NCBI GenBank assembly: GCA_905339235.1
Contig: CAJPFG010000010.1
Coordinates: 124,001 to 188,000 of the forward strand
Length of the DNA stretch: 64,000 bases
Direction: 5' to 3'
Source of the DNA: Phycisphaerales bacterium
GTDB taxonomy: Bacteria > Planctomycetota > Phycisphaerae > Phycisphaerales > UBA1924
The notes under the pieces are model-generated. The model was not told the DNA's origin. It did not search any database and saw only the letters and a list, made by a program, of their open reading frames with translations. Below are positions 1-7,914 of this stretch, one piece after another. How positions within the stretch are numbered: the first letter of the stretch is position 1; each line of letters opens with the position of its first letter. The translations under genes were made by a program, and so were the position numbers.

Positions 1-863
1 CCGTCCGCGAAAGCCGCGGGCACCCCGGTGATCCCATTCCACGGCGCCGATCCCGCCGCGCCCGCCGTCATCGCGTACCCCGCGTACGGCGTCATCGTCA
101 GCCGCTGCCTCGGGCCGACCGTCGTCCCGCCGGGCCCCTGACCCGCCTCCGCCACCTGCACTTGGGCATACCGCTCCCACCCGTCGAACACATCGCCGAA
201 GTTGAGCGGCAGAGTGAACAGCCCGTTCGCCACGTTCACGCCCGCGATATGCACGGGCGAGCCCACGCGATTCCCGGGCTGCGCCGCCGTAGCGTGGTTC
301 CACAGCGTCACCGTGAAGTCGCGAGTCCCGTTCACTTCCGTGCCGTTCTCGCGCAGCATCCCCTGGTACGTGAACACCGGCGACAGCGGCTGGGGCATGT
401 CCACCGGCTCCACCACCATCTGATACGCGACGTTGATTGCGCTGTTGATGTTCACCACCGACACGTGGTAGGTGCCCGCTGGCAGGTACGCCACCTCCGG
501 GTCGCGGTTTGGGATCAGTTCCGGGCACAGGTTCATCCCCGGGGCATCGTCGTTCAACGCGATGAGCATGCCCGCGGGGTTGTACAGCCCCACCATGAGG
601 TCGCTCGTCGTGCATGTGTGCGACGTGGGGATCGCTCGGATTCGCAAGGACGCTCCCTGCGGCACCGTGATCGCGTAGTAGTCGATGTCGTTGGTCGGCG
701 AGATCATCCCCGTCCGCGTGCACGGCACGGCGGTGGGCGAGCCCGCCGTCCCGATCGAGTTGTTCGGCTCTGCTTCCGGCTGAGCAAACGCCGAACCGGT
801 GAGGACCGCGGCCAGCGTCGCCGCGATCACCCCGCTTGCCATGTGCTGCTTCCTGGCGTTCAT
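1..863 (-). CDS. Exported PPC-domain protein (C-terminus beyond window)
   Basis: Reads leftward off the window edge; 287 codons are visible. The ATG at 861-863 follows a strong AGGAGG ribosome binding site. Residues 1-27 form a signal peptide ending around GSAFAQP. Residues about 30-150 look like a bacterial pre-peptidase C-terminal (PPC) beta-sandwich, with EPNNSIGTA near its start and NDIDYYAITVPQGASLRI further on. A second module begins near FTYQGMLRENG, and the visible end carries APWNGITGVPAAFAD, a motif I associate with large secreted planctomycete proteins. It is probably a surface or secreted structural or adhesive protein. No catalytic residues are visible. The product name rests on family pattern; the missing C-terminus could carry the functional domain. 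Confidence 0.75.
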   Translation of the reverse strand, partial: MNARKQHMASGVIAATLAAVLTGSAFAQPEAEPNNSIGTAGSPTAVPCTRTGMISPTNDIDYYAITVPQGASLRIRAIPTSHTCTTSDLMVGLYNPAGMLIALNDDAPGMNLCPELIPNRDPEVAYLPAGTYHVSVVNINSAINVAYQMVVEPVDMPQPLSPVFTYQGMLRENGTEVNGTRDFTVTLWNHATAAQPGNRVGSPVHIAGVNVANGLFTLPLNFGDVFDGWERYAQVQVAEAGQGPGGTTVGPRQRLTMTPYAGYAMTAGAAGSAPWNGITGVPAAFAD

Positions 864-1003
864 CGATGCCTCCTGTGATGTGTCAATCACGGAAGCGTCG
901 TGGGGGCTGCGCGCGGCCGATCAAAATCTTGAAAAAGCGGGCGCGCTGATCCCGGGTGGCGAGGGGTGCCGGGACCGCGTGCAGCCCGGGCCGAAGCGAC
1001 TCA

Positions 1004-1324
1004 TCACTTCCTCAAACTTCGTTTCCAGCCCAGGACCATCAGGACCAGCCCGCTCGCCAGCGTGCCCAGGATCAACCCCGCTACTCCGCCGGCGATGGCG
1101 CCCATCACCGGCCGCCAGTCGAGCACCCTCGCCAGCACGAGCACCCATCCGGTCAAGGCTCCCAGGGCCGCGGCCGCGACGACGACGAGCGTTTGGACGA
1201 TGTTGTCCTTGGGGCGCAGGTTGGGCACTCCACCCACGGTGTCGGCCACTCGGTGGTACGCCTCCATCGACCCGTCCTTCGGCCCGTAGTGCGGCTCCGG
1301 CGGTGTCGGAGAATTCTGCGTCAT
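1004..1324 (-). CDS. Small two-TM membrane protein
   Basis: A 106-residue protein. The N-terminal 40 residues are soluble and proline-rich (MTQNSPTPPEPHYGPKDGS). Two hydrophobic segments follow at about 44-66 and 72-97, and the tail is basic (WKRSLRK). The ATG lies one base beyond the purL stop codon on the same strand, so it is very likely co-transcribed and translationally coupled with purL. I recognise no family. A structural role in the membrane is all that can be inferred, and a link to purine synthesis is not implied by its sequence. Confidence 0.65.
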   Translation of the reverse strand: MTQNSPTPPEPHYGPKDGSMEAYHRVADTVGGVPNLRPKDNIVQTLVVVAAAALGALTGWVLVLARVLDWRPVMGAIAGGVAGLILGTLASGLVLMVLGWKRSLRK

Positions 1325-1325
1325 G

Positions 1326-4300
1326 CTACCAGTCTAACGGGGCGAGCCAGGCGCGGCCAAGTTCACCGACATCCGCATCCACATCGAGGGCTCGCCACAC
1401 AAGCCGCCCCGAGGCGTTCAGTTTGCCGATCTGCCTGAAGGCGATGCCGCCGAAATCCCGCAGCACGTTCTTCACCTTCGGCAGGTCCTCGGGCTTGATC
1501 TCGATCACGTACCGCGACGGGGTTTCCGCGAACGCCAGTTGCTCAGGCTCCAGCAGATCATCCGCGAGCGTCAACTCGGCGCCCAGTGCCCTGAGCGGCG
1601 CGGCCTTCGCGGCGAGCAGGTTCGCGAGCGCGGACGACTCGGTGCTCGCGTGCTTGTCGGATTCATCGCCGGTTGTGGCGATCAGCATCTCCGCGACCGC
1701 CGGCAGCAGCCCGCCGTCGGAGCAGTCGTGCGCGGCCAGCACGAGGCCGTCGCCGATCATCTGCGAGACGGCCTGCGCCGTGGCGGGGCCGGCCTTGAGG
1801 TCCACCCGCGGCACGGCCGACCACGCGTCATCCCGCCCCGCCGGCGTCCCGAACAGTCGCTGGTAGTGCGAACCGCCCATGGCGCCGCCGGTTTCACCGA
1901 TGAGCAGCAGCGCGTTGCCGGGCCTCTTCGCATCCATGGTGACGCATCGTGCGATGTTCCGCACGATCCCCAGCCCGCTGATCAGCAGCGTGCAGGGAAT
2001 CTCGATCACCCGTTGCTCGCCGGTTGCGGGGTCCTGATACCGCAACTGGTTGTTCAGCGAGTCCTTGCCGGAGACAAACGGTGTGCGGTACGCCTTCGCC
2101 CCGTCGTAGCACCCCGCGCAGGCACGCACCAGTGCGCCCATGTTCTCCGGCGCCTCGCAACTCGGCCAGCAGAAGTTGTCGAGGATCGCGATCCGGCGCG
2201 GATCGGCCCCCACGCACACCAGGTTCCGCACGCACTCATCGATCCCGGCGAGCGCCATCTGGTACGGATCGCCCCCCAGCCCCGAATCACCTATTCCCGG
2301 ATTCAGCCCGCAGGCGATGGCGATGCCCCGCCCCGTCCCCGCGACCGGCTCGAGAACGCTCGCGTCCGAGGGCCCCCGTCCCCCGGGCCCCGTCAGCGGC
2401 TTGACAATCGTGTTCCCCTGCACCTCGTGGTCATACTGCCGGATGATCCAGTGCTTCGAAGCGATGTTCGGATGCCCCAGCAGCCCGGTCAGCGCCTCCC
2501 CAACCGGAACCTCCCCTCCTGAATTGCGATTTGCTGTTTGCGATTTGCTATTGGGCGCCTCCCATCGGGCTTCCTTTGTCGGCATCGGCAGCCCATCGTG
2601 CAGGAACTCCATCGAGAGCCGGCCGACCTCCCGTCCCTGGAAGCAGAGCACCAGGTCACGCTCGGGAGTCCCAAACTCGCCAAGTTCCGACAACTCCACG
2701 TGCTCCTCATCGCAGATCGCCTGCAGGGCCTCCAGGTTCCGCGGCGACACCGCCAGCACCATCCGCTCCTGCGCCTCGCTGATCCAGATTTCGGTGTACG
2801 ACAGCCCCCGGTACTTCAGCGGCGCCCGATCCAGGTGCACCTCCGCACCCAGGTCCTTGCCCATCTCGCCCACCGCCGACGAGAACCCGCCCGCCCCACA
2901 ATCCGTCATCGCCGAATACAGCGGCGCGCCGTCCTCGCCCGCGCTCCTCGCCCGCAGGATCGCATCCAGCACGCGCTTCTCCTCGATGGCGTTGCCGATC
3001 TGCACCGCGTGGCTGAACTCATCCGCGTGCGTCTGCTCCAACTCCGCCGAGGAAAACGTTGCGCCGTGAATTCCGTCGCGCCCCGTGCGTCCGCCCAGGG
3101 CCACGATGATGTCCCCGTCCCGCGCCCGGCCCTCCACTAGCCCGCGTGGGATCAGCCCTACGCACCCGCAGAACACCAGCGGGTTGCCCACGTACCGGTC
3201 GTCGAAATACACCGCGCCGTTCACCGTCGGAATCCCCATCCGGTTCCCGTAGTCGCGCACGCCGGACACCACGTCTGTCAGGATCCGCCTGGGGTGTAGC
3301 GTTCCGGGCGGCAACTTCCTTGCGGAGGGTTGGGCCGGTGGGTCGGCCGCCTCCCGCCATGTTCCGGGCTCCGCGACGCAGAAGACGTCCATGTTCGCGA
3401 TCGGCCGCGCCCCCAGCCCGGTTCCGATCACGTCCCGAATGCACCCGCCCACGCCCGTCGCCGACCCGCCGTACGGCTCGATCGCCGAAGGCCGGTTGTG
3501 CGTCTCCACTTTGATGCACACCCCGTGCTGGTCGTCCAGCGCCACGATCCCCGAGTTGTCCTTGAACACCGACAGGGTCCAGTCCACGCCTTCGCGGATC
3601 AACTCAAACGTTGCCGCGGCCACCGTGCTCTTCAGCAGGTTCTCGATCGTCACCGACCCGTCCTCGTTCACCATGTGCCCCGGCCGACCCGCCCACGCGA
3701 TTCCATCACGAGGTTGCGCTTCGTCCGATTCCTCCCCGCCCACCGTCTCATCCGACTCGTTCTGCGTGCTCTCCTCGGCGCGGCCCGTCGGCGTGAACTC
3801 GAACGAAATCCCATCCCGCCGCATGCCGCTCTTTGGCTTCGCCTGGGGTTTCGCGCTCTCAGCCGCTTCCGGCGGTTTCACCGTTTCCCGATACACCACC
3901 GTGCTCTTCAGTGTCTTGTGCACGCAGTGCTCAGACCACGTCTGCGCGATCGTTTCCAGTTCGATGTCGGTGGGATCCCGTCCCAGCGTCTCGAAATGCT
4001 CCGCCACCGCGCGCAACTCGGGCAGGCTCATGAACAGGTGGGCCTCCCGCGAGAACTTGAGCAGGGCCTCGTCGTCGAGGCCGCGCAGGGGCGCCGTCCG
4101 AAGTTGAAACGAGTACTCATGCCCCTTCGGGAGCGAATCGGGCTGGAAGGGCCCGGTCCGGATCTGGTGCACCACCGGGTTCGCCAGTATCCGCCGCGCC
4201 AACTCCTCCGCTTGCCGCGCCGTCAGCCCCTCGAAGTCGTACCGCACTCCAGTCAGGACGCCGCCCTCGGCGCCCGTCAGGTCTCGCACCGCCGCCCGCA

Positions 4301-4601
4301 CCGACTGCGCCGCCACGTCCATCACGCCCGGCAGCGGCAGCACCTCGACCACCGCCCCCGCCGGCTTGGCCGAGCCGATCGTGGCAATCTCAACGACCGG
4401 GTCGGCGAGCAACGCCCCGACCACCCGCTCGCAGGCCGCCTGGTCGGGCAGGCCCTCGATCAGGTACACCTTCGCGGTAGCCGCCTCTCGCACGGGATAC
4501 CCCAGCGCTATCGCCTTGACCTTCACGGCCTGTGCCCGCGGATCCAGCACGCCCGGCCGGGTGCGAACTTCGATACGAACGACAGTGGGGGAGTTGCTCA
4601 C
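1326..4601 (-). CDS. purL: Phosphoribosylformylglycinamidine synthase, PurS-like/PurL fusion
   Basis: Converts FGAR, glutamine or ammonia and ATP to FGAM in de novo purine synthesis. The N-terminal about 160 residues hold two PurS-like repeats (VVRIEVRTRPGVLDPRAQAV, then VVEVLPLPGVMDVAAQSV). The PurL body follows, with SEHCVHKTLK, VETHNRPSAIEPYGGSATG and a second ATP-binding half (GDPYQMALAGIDECV, DCSDGGL). The length fits a large fusion without the PurQ glutaminase domain. I chose the GTG at 4601 because the PurS-like domain begins at once; an in-frame ATG at 4667 would add 22 unconserved residues. Two linker insertions are odd: an acidic one near residues 250-310 and a low-GC repeat-derived one (NSKSQTANRNSGG). 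It is divergent from the glycogen synthase gene. Confidence 0.93.
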   Translation of the reverse strand: MSNSPTVVRIEVRTRPGVLDPRAQAVKVKAIALGYPVREAATAKVYLIEGLPDQAACERVVGALLADPVVEIATIGSAKPAGAVVEVLPLPGVMDVAAQSVRAAVRDLTGAEGGVLTGVRYDFEGLTARQAEELARRILANPVVHQIRTGPFQPDSLPKGHEYSFQLRTAPLRGLDDEALLKFSREAHLFMSLPELRAVAEHFETLGRDPTDIELETIAQTWSEHCVHKTLKSTVVYRETVKPPEAAESAKPQAKPKSGMRRDGISFEFTPTGRAEESTQNESDETVGGEESDEAQPRDGIAWAGRPGHMVNEDGSVTIENLLKSTVAAATFELIREGVDWTLSVFKDNSGIVALDDQHGVCIKVETHNRPSAIEPYGGSATGVGGCIRDVIGTGLGARPIANMDVFCVAEPGTWREAADPPAQPSARKLPPGTLHPRRILTDVVSGVRDYGNRMGIPTVNGAVYFDDRYVGNPLVFCGCVGLIPRGLVEGRARDGDIIVALGGRTGRDGIHGATFSSAELEQTHADEFSHAVQIGNAIEEKRVLDAILRARSAGEDGAPLYSAMTDCGAGGFSSAVGEMGKDLGAEVHLDRAPLKYRGLSYTEIWISEAQERMVLAVSPRNLEALQAICDEEHVELSELGEFGTPERDLVLCFQGREVGRLSMEFLHDGLPMPTKEARWEAPNSKSQTANRNSGGEVPVGEALTGLLGHPNIASKHWIIRQYDHEVQGNTIVKPLTGPGGRGPSDASVLEPVAGTGRGIAIACGLNPGIGDSGLGGDPYQMALAGIDECVRNLVCVGADPRRIAILDNFCWPSCEAPENMGALVRACAGCYDGAKAYRTPFVSGKDSLNNQLRYQDPATGEQRVIEIPCTLLISGLGIVRNIARCVTMDAKRPGNALLLIGETGGAMGGSHYQRLFGTPAGRDDAWSAVPRVDLKAGPATAQAVSQMIGDGLVLAAHDCSDGGLLPAVAEMLIATTGDESDKHASTESSALANLLAAKAAPLRALGAELTLADDLLEPEQLAFAETPSRYVIEIKPEDLPKVKNVLRDFGGIAFRQIGKLNASGRLVWRALDVDADVGELGRAWLAPLDW
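2521..2555. repeat. AT-rich degenerate repeat inside purL
   Basis: A stretch of about 35 bases is strikingly AT-rich against the surrounding gene. It is built from two copies of GATTTGCT separated by GTTTGC. On the coding strand it encodes the non-conserved linker NSKSQTANRNS. The style matches the heptamer-derived sequences in thiC and at 47334, so it is probably a tolerated insertion of repeat DNA between two PurL subdomains. Confidence 0.5.
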
Positions 4602-4712
4602 GCGCAAGGATATCAATGCGGGACTGGCCGGCAGCCGCGGACATGCCAGGTCAATCGCTCGTGCCATGTTCGTCCCCGCACTCCTCCTCCACCCCGGTTA
4701 CAGTGACACCCG

Positions 4713-6710
4713 ATGGCCGAGCGCAGTCTCCAATCCGATCCCGCCAGCCTGGACCACGTCCCCGGCGCGGCCGCGCTCGCCGATGGCGCCGCCACAGCCC
4801 GCCCGCCCGCCGGTCCCATGCTCTTCGAGTTTTCCACCGAGGTCTGCAACCAGGTGGGAGGCATTTACCAGGTCGTCCGCAGCAAGGCCCCTCTCATGAC
4901 CGCCCGCTGGGCCGACCGCTACGTCATGGTCGGCCCGTACGAGCATGCTCGCGCCCAGGTCGAGTTCGAGGAGTCCCGCCCCACAGGCTGGATCGCCCGA
5001 GCCATCGAACGCCTCAAGGAGCAGGGCCTGGTCGTGCACTACGGTCGCTGGCTCGTCCCCGGCCGCCCCCGGGTTCTCCTTCTCGAGTACTGGCTCCCTC
5101 CCGACCGCCTGGGCCTGGTGAAGTACAGACTCTGGGCCGACCACGGGATCGAAACACCCACCGGCGATGGGCTCACCGACATGGTCGTCTGCTTCGCCGA
5201 GGCCTGCCGCAAACTCCTTGAGGCGCTCTGCGAGCAGCGCCCTCAAACCAAGACCGGCCATCAGCCCCTCGTCGCCCATTTCCACGAGTGGCTCGGCGGG
5301 CTGGCCATACCACTCGTACGCAAGCAGGGACTCCCGGTGGCCACGGTCTTCACCACCCATGCCACAGTCCTGGGCCGCTACATCGCCAGTTCCCGCGATG
5401 ATTTCTACGACCAACTACCCTGGATCGACCAGGCCCGGGAGGCCGCGCGATACAACGTCAAGACGCCGCACAACATCGAGCGGGCCGCGGCCCACGGCGC
5501 GCACGTCTTCACCACCGTTTCAAGCGTCACCGCGGAAGAGTGCGCCCAACTCCTCGGCCGGCCCATCGACGTCGTCACCCCCAACGGCCTCACGATCGGC
5601 CTCTACAACGCCGGTCACGACCAGCAGCGACTTCACGGCGAGTACAAGGACGAAATCCATCGCTTCACGATGGGCCACTTTTTCCCCAGTTACTCCTTCG
5701 ACCTCGACCGCACCCTCTACTTCTTCACCTCCGGCCGTTTCGAGCCCAAGAACAAGGGCTTTGATCTCTGCATCGAGGCCCTCGCCCGCCTGAACGCTCA
5801 ACTCAAGGCCGCCCAACTCGGCAAGACCGTCGTCTTCTTCATCATTTCCAAGCGGGCGACGAAGAGCATCAACCCGCTCGCGATGGAAAAACGCGGCGTG
5901 CTCAACGAACTCCGCGACATCTGCTCCAAGATCGTGGACGGCGTCGAGCAGCGGCTCTTCAAGCGGGCCGCGTCGGGCGGCAAACTCCACCTCGACGACC
6001 TCATCGACGAATACTGGATGCTCCGCTTCCGGCGCGCCCAGCACGCCCTCAAGCAGAACTGCCTTCCAATGGTCGTGACGCACATCCTCGAGGACGACGC
6101 CAACGACCCCGTCCTCAACCACCTGCGCCACATGCAACTCTTCAACCGCGAGGAAGACCCGGTCAAGATCGTGTACCACCCGGACTTCATCACCCCGCAC
6201 AACCGGCTCTGGGGGCTGGAGTACGACCAGTTTGTCCGAGGTTGCCACCTGGGCCTGTTTCCCAGCCAGTACGAGCCGTGGGGCTACACGCCCCTCGAGT
6301 GCGCGGCCATGGGCGTGCCCGCGGCCACCAGCGACCTCGCGGGTTTCGGACGCTTCGTTCTCGACAACTACCAGGAGCCCGAGAAGTTCGGCATCAAGAT
6401 CGTGCGGCGCCGCGGGCGGTCGTACGGCGACGCCGCGGCCGAACTCGCCGACTTCATGTTCGACTTCTGCCGGGTTGAGCGCCGGGACCGAATCGCGATG
6501 CGGAACGAGGTGGACAAGCGGTCGTGGGACTTTGACTGGGGTAAACTCGGCCGCGCCTACCACGCGGCGCACGACCTCGCCATCGCCCGCTTCCACGCCG
6601 AGCATGCCACCGACCTCGGGGGAGGCGTCCCCATGGTCGCCGCCTCGGTCCTCGCCCAGCAGATCAGCCCGGAAAGCAGCCGCGCAGGAGAGCGTATAGC
6701 AGATGCTTGA
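4713..6710 (+). CDS. Glycogen synthase, GT3 (eukaryotic-type) family
   Basis: Transfers glucose from a UDP/ADP-glucose donor onto the growing alpha-1,4-glucan. The 665-residue protein matches the GSY-type (GT3) glycogen synthases rather than bacterial GlgA. It has EVCNQVGGIYQVVRSKA near residue 43, HFHEWLGGLAIPL near 189, and the signature block YEPWGYTPLECAAMGVPAAT near 515-535, followed by SDLAGFGRF. The first 35 residues are an Ala/Pro-rich extension, and translation might instead begin at M36. There is no branching enzyme or phosphorylase beside it. The 3' end overlaps the promoter of the next gene, so the two are separate transcription units. Confidence 0.9.
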   Translation: MAERSLQSDPASLDHVPGAAALADGAATARPPAGPMLFEFSTEVCNQVGGIYQVVRSKAPLMTARWADRYVMVGPYEHARAQVEFEESRPTGWIARAIERLKEQGLVVHYGRWLVPGRPRVLLLEYWLPPDRLGLVKYRLWADHGIETPTGDGLTDMVVCFAEACRKLLEALCEQRPQTKTGHQPLVAHFHEWLGGLAIPLVRKQGLPVATVFTTHATVLGRYIASSRDDFYDQLPWIDQAREAARYNVKTPHNIERAAAHGAHVFTTVSSVTAEECAQLLGRPIDVVTPNGLTIGLYNAGHDQQRLHGEYKDEIHRFTMGHFFPSYSFDLDRTLYFFTSGRFEPKNKGFDLCIEALARLNAQLKAAQLGKTVVFFIISKRATKSINPLAMEKRGVLNELRDICSKIVDGVEQRLFKRAASGGKLHLDDLIDEYWMLRFRRAQHALKQNCLPMVVTHILEDDANDPVLNHLRHMQLFNREEDPVKIVYHPDFITPHNRLWGLEYDQFVRGCHLGLFPSQYEPWGYTPLECAAMGVPAATSDLAGFGRFVLDNYQEPEKFGIKIVRRRGRSYGDAAAELADFMFDFCRVERRDRIAMRNEVDKRSWDFDWGKLGRAYHAAHDLAIARFHAEHATDLGGGVPMVAASVLAQQISPESSRAGERIADA

Positions 6711-6723
6711 CAAGGGTATAGCA
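6694..6723 (+). promoter_or_regulatory. Direct repeat GTATAGCA x2, candidate operator
   Basis: GTATAGCA occurs at 6694-6701 and again at 6716-6723, 22 bases apart (about two helical turns). The repeats flank and overlap the -35/-10 region of the promoter in front of the HicB-like gene. Antitoxins with a ribbon-helix-helix tail commonly autoregulate from such repeats. The binding itself is an inference. Confidence 0.4.
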
Positions 6724-6734
6724 CGTGATATACT
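6707..6734 (+). promoter_or_regulatory. Sigma70-type promoter TTGACA-16-TATACT
   Basis: A consensus -35 TTGACA (6707-6712) and a near-consensus -10 TATACT (6729-6734) are separated by 16 bases. It begins inside the last codons of the glycogen synthase gene and points at the toxin-antitoxin-like pair downstream. It is one of the best promoter matches in the window. Confidence 0.75.
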
Positions 6735-6770
6735 TCAGAGCCGCCCGGCGCACCCGTCGGGAGCCCGTCC

Positions 6771-6989
6771 ATGACGGTTGCAGAGTTCGAACGGATCATC
6801 GCCAAGGCCGGATAGGCACTCAACCGAGTCTATCGGGGTGACGATGAAACTCGAAGAGTTTACACATCCTCAAAGGACGCTCCGATTCTGAACATTCCCG
6901 AGATCGATGGCGAAGTGAGAGACTACGACGCACTGAAAGTCGAGGCGATGCTGGATGAAGAAGGGTTTTTCAAGGGAGAAGGCGGGTAA
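6771..6989 (+). pseudogene. Putative toxin partner, interrupted by in-frame TAG
   Basis: The ATG at 6771 opens a 73-codon frame (MTVAEFERIIAKAG) that meets TAG at codon 15 (6813-6815). It continues open as ALNRVYRGDDETRRVY and onward to a TAA at 6987-6989. Its end overlaps the start of the HicB-like gene by 35 bases, as expected of a coupled toxin-antitoxin pair. The size and position fit a HicA-like toxin, but the typical HicA GSHHxY block is not visible, so the family is uncertain. A single point mutation would explain the stop; stop readthrough or a sequencing error are the alternatives. Confidence 0.45.
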
Positions 6990-7350
6990 GACGTTCCCGG
7001 TGCCGCCCGCAGCCGCGGCATTGGCGGATCAGTACAGGGTGGTGATCGAGGCACGCGGTCGCGATGGTTTTTCGGCCACCTCGATCGAAATGCCCGGAGT
7101 TTTCGCCCACGCCAGGACCGAGGCAGAGTGTATCGCAAGAATCCGACGTGCGCTGTCGGAGACGATCGCGATCATGCTCGACACCGGAGAGGCCCCGCCC
7201 CGCCCCGCATCTTCGGGTGCCCGCGAGGTCCAACTCAATATCCGCGTGACGTCCGACGAGCGCTCGCGCATTCTCGAGCGTGCGCGACTTGCCGGGTATC
7301 GGTCAATCTCCGAGTACATCCGCCGCGCGGCCCTCCGCGGTGTCGCATAA
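6955..7350 (+). CDS. HicB-like antitoxin with ribbon-helix-helix tail
   Basis: A 131-residue protein. The N-terminal half (residues 25-80) has the HicB-type pattern YRVVIEARGRDGFSATSIEM followed by PGVFAHARTEAECIARIRRAL, a partial RNase H-like fold that inhibits HicA toxins. The C-terminal 45 residues (VQLNIRVTSDERSRILERAR, then SISEYIRRAA) resemble a ribbon-helix-helix DNA-binding domain. The ATG at 6955 sits 9 bases after GAGG and overlaps the interrupted upstream frame. It is expected to bind the direct repeats at its promoter. With the partner gene broken, it may be an orphan regulator. Confidence 0.7.
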   Translation: MKKGFSREKAGKTFPVPPAAAALADQYRVVIEARGRDGFSATSIEMPGVFAHARTEAECIARIRRALSETIAIMLDTGEAPPRPASSGAREVQLNIRVTSDERSRILERARLAGYRSISEYIRRAALRGVA

Positions 7351-7356
7351 ACCACA

Positions 7357-7869
7357 GTGCCCGACTCCCTCCCCCACGTCCAGTTGTACACCGACGGCGC
7401 CTGTTCCGGGAACCCCGGCCCCGGCGGCTGGGCGTTCGTTCTCCGCCATCCCATCTCAGGCGCCGAGAAGGAATCCTCCGGCGGCGAGCGCACCACCACC
7501 AACAACCGCATGGAACTCATGGCGGTCATCCAGGGGCTCTCCTCGCTCAATAAGCGATCTTTTGTCGATCTCTTCTCCGATTCGCAGTATGTCCTCAACG
7601 GCCTCAAGGAATGGATGGCCGCGTGGAAGAAACGCGGCTGGAAGACCGCCGACAAAAAGCCCGTCAAGAACCAGGACCTCTGGGAACAACTCGACCTCTT
7701 GAAGGCCCAGCACGACATCCGCTTCCACTGGATCCGCGGCCACAACGAACACCCCGAAAACGAACGCTGCGACCGGCTCGCCGTGGAGGCCGCCAGAGCG
7801 GCGGCCACGAGCCTCCCTCCCCTTGAGGGGAGGGCCGGGCCGGATTCGCCCGAACCCGACATTCCGTGA
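7357..7869 (+). CDS. rnhA: Ribonuclease HI
   Basis: Cleaves the RNA strand of RNA-DNA hybrids. All catalytic acids are in place: D13 in YTDGACSGNPGPGGW, E53 in NNRMELMAVIQGL, D75 in LFSDSQYVLNGL, and the C-terminal GHNEHPENERCDRLA with its histidine and aspartate. It starts with GTG at 7357, seven bases after the antitoxin stop. The catalytic domain ends near residue 148. The last 20 residues (SLPPLEGRAGPDSPEPDIP) are encoded by one arm of the inverted repeat at 7811 and are probably non-functional read-in. Confidence 0.95.
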   Translation: MPDSLPHVQLYTDGACSGNPGPGGWAFVLRHPISGAEKESSGGERTTTNNRMELMAVIQGLSSLNKRSFVDLFSDSQYVLNGLKEWMAAWKKRGWKTADKKPVKNQDLWEQLDLLKAQHDIRFHWIRGHNEHPENERCDRLAVEAARAAATSLPPLEGRAGPDSPEPDIP

Positions 7870-7914
7870 TCCCCGCCGACCCCTCCCCGGCCCTCCCCTC
7901 AAGGGGAGGGAGGC
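7811..7914. repeat. 28-base perfect inverted repeat between convergent genes
   Basis: Arms at 7811-7838 and 7887-7914 are exact reverse complements, with 48 bases between them. Each arm is itself a hairpin (CCCTCCCC-TTGA-GGGGAGGG). The element covers the 3' ends of both rnhA and the convergent ABC ATPase gene and contributes the last codons of each. It could be a bidirectional terminator or a REP-like mobile palindrome. There is no T-tract, which argues against a classic intrinsic terminator. Confidence 0.8.
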
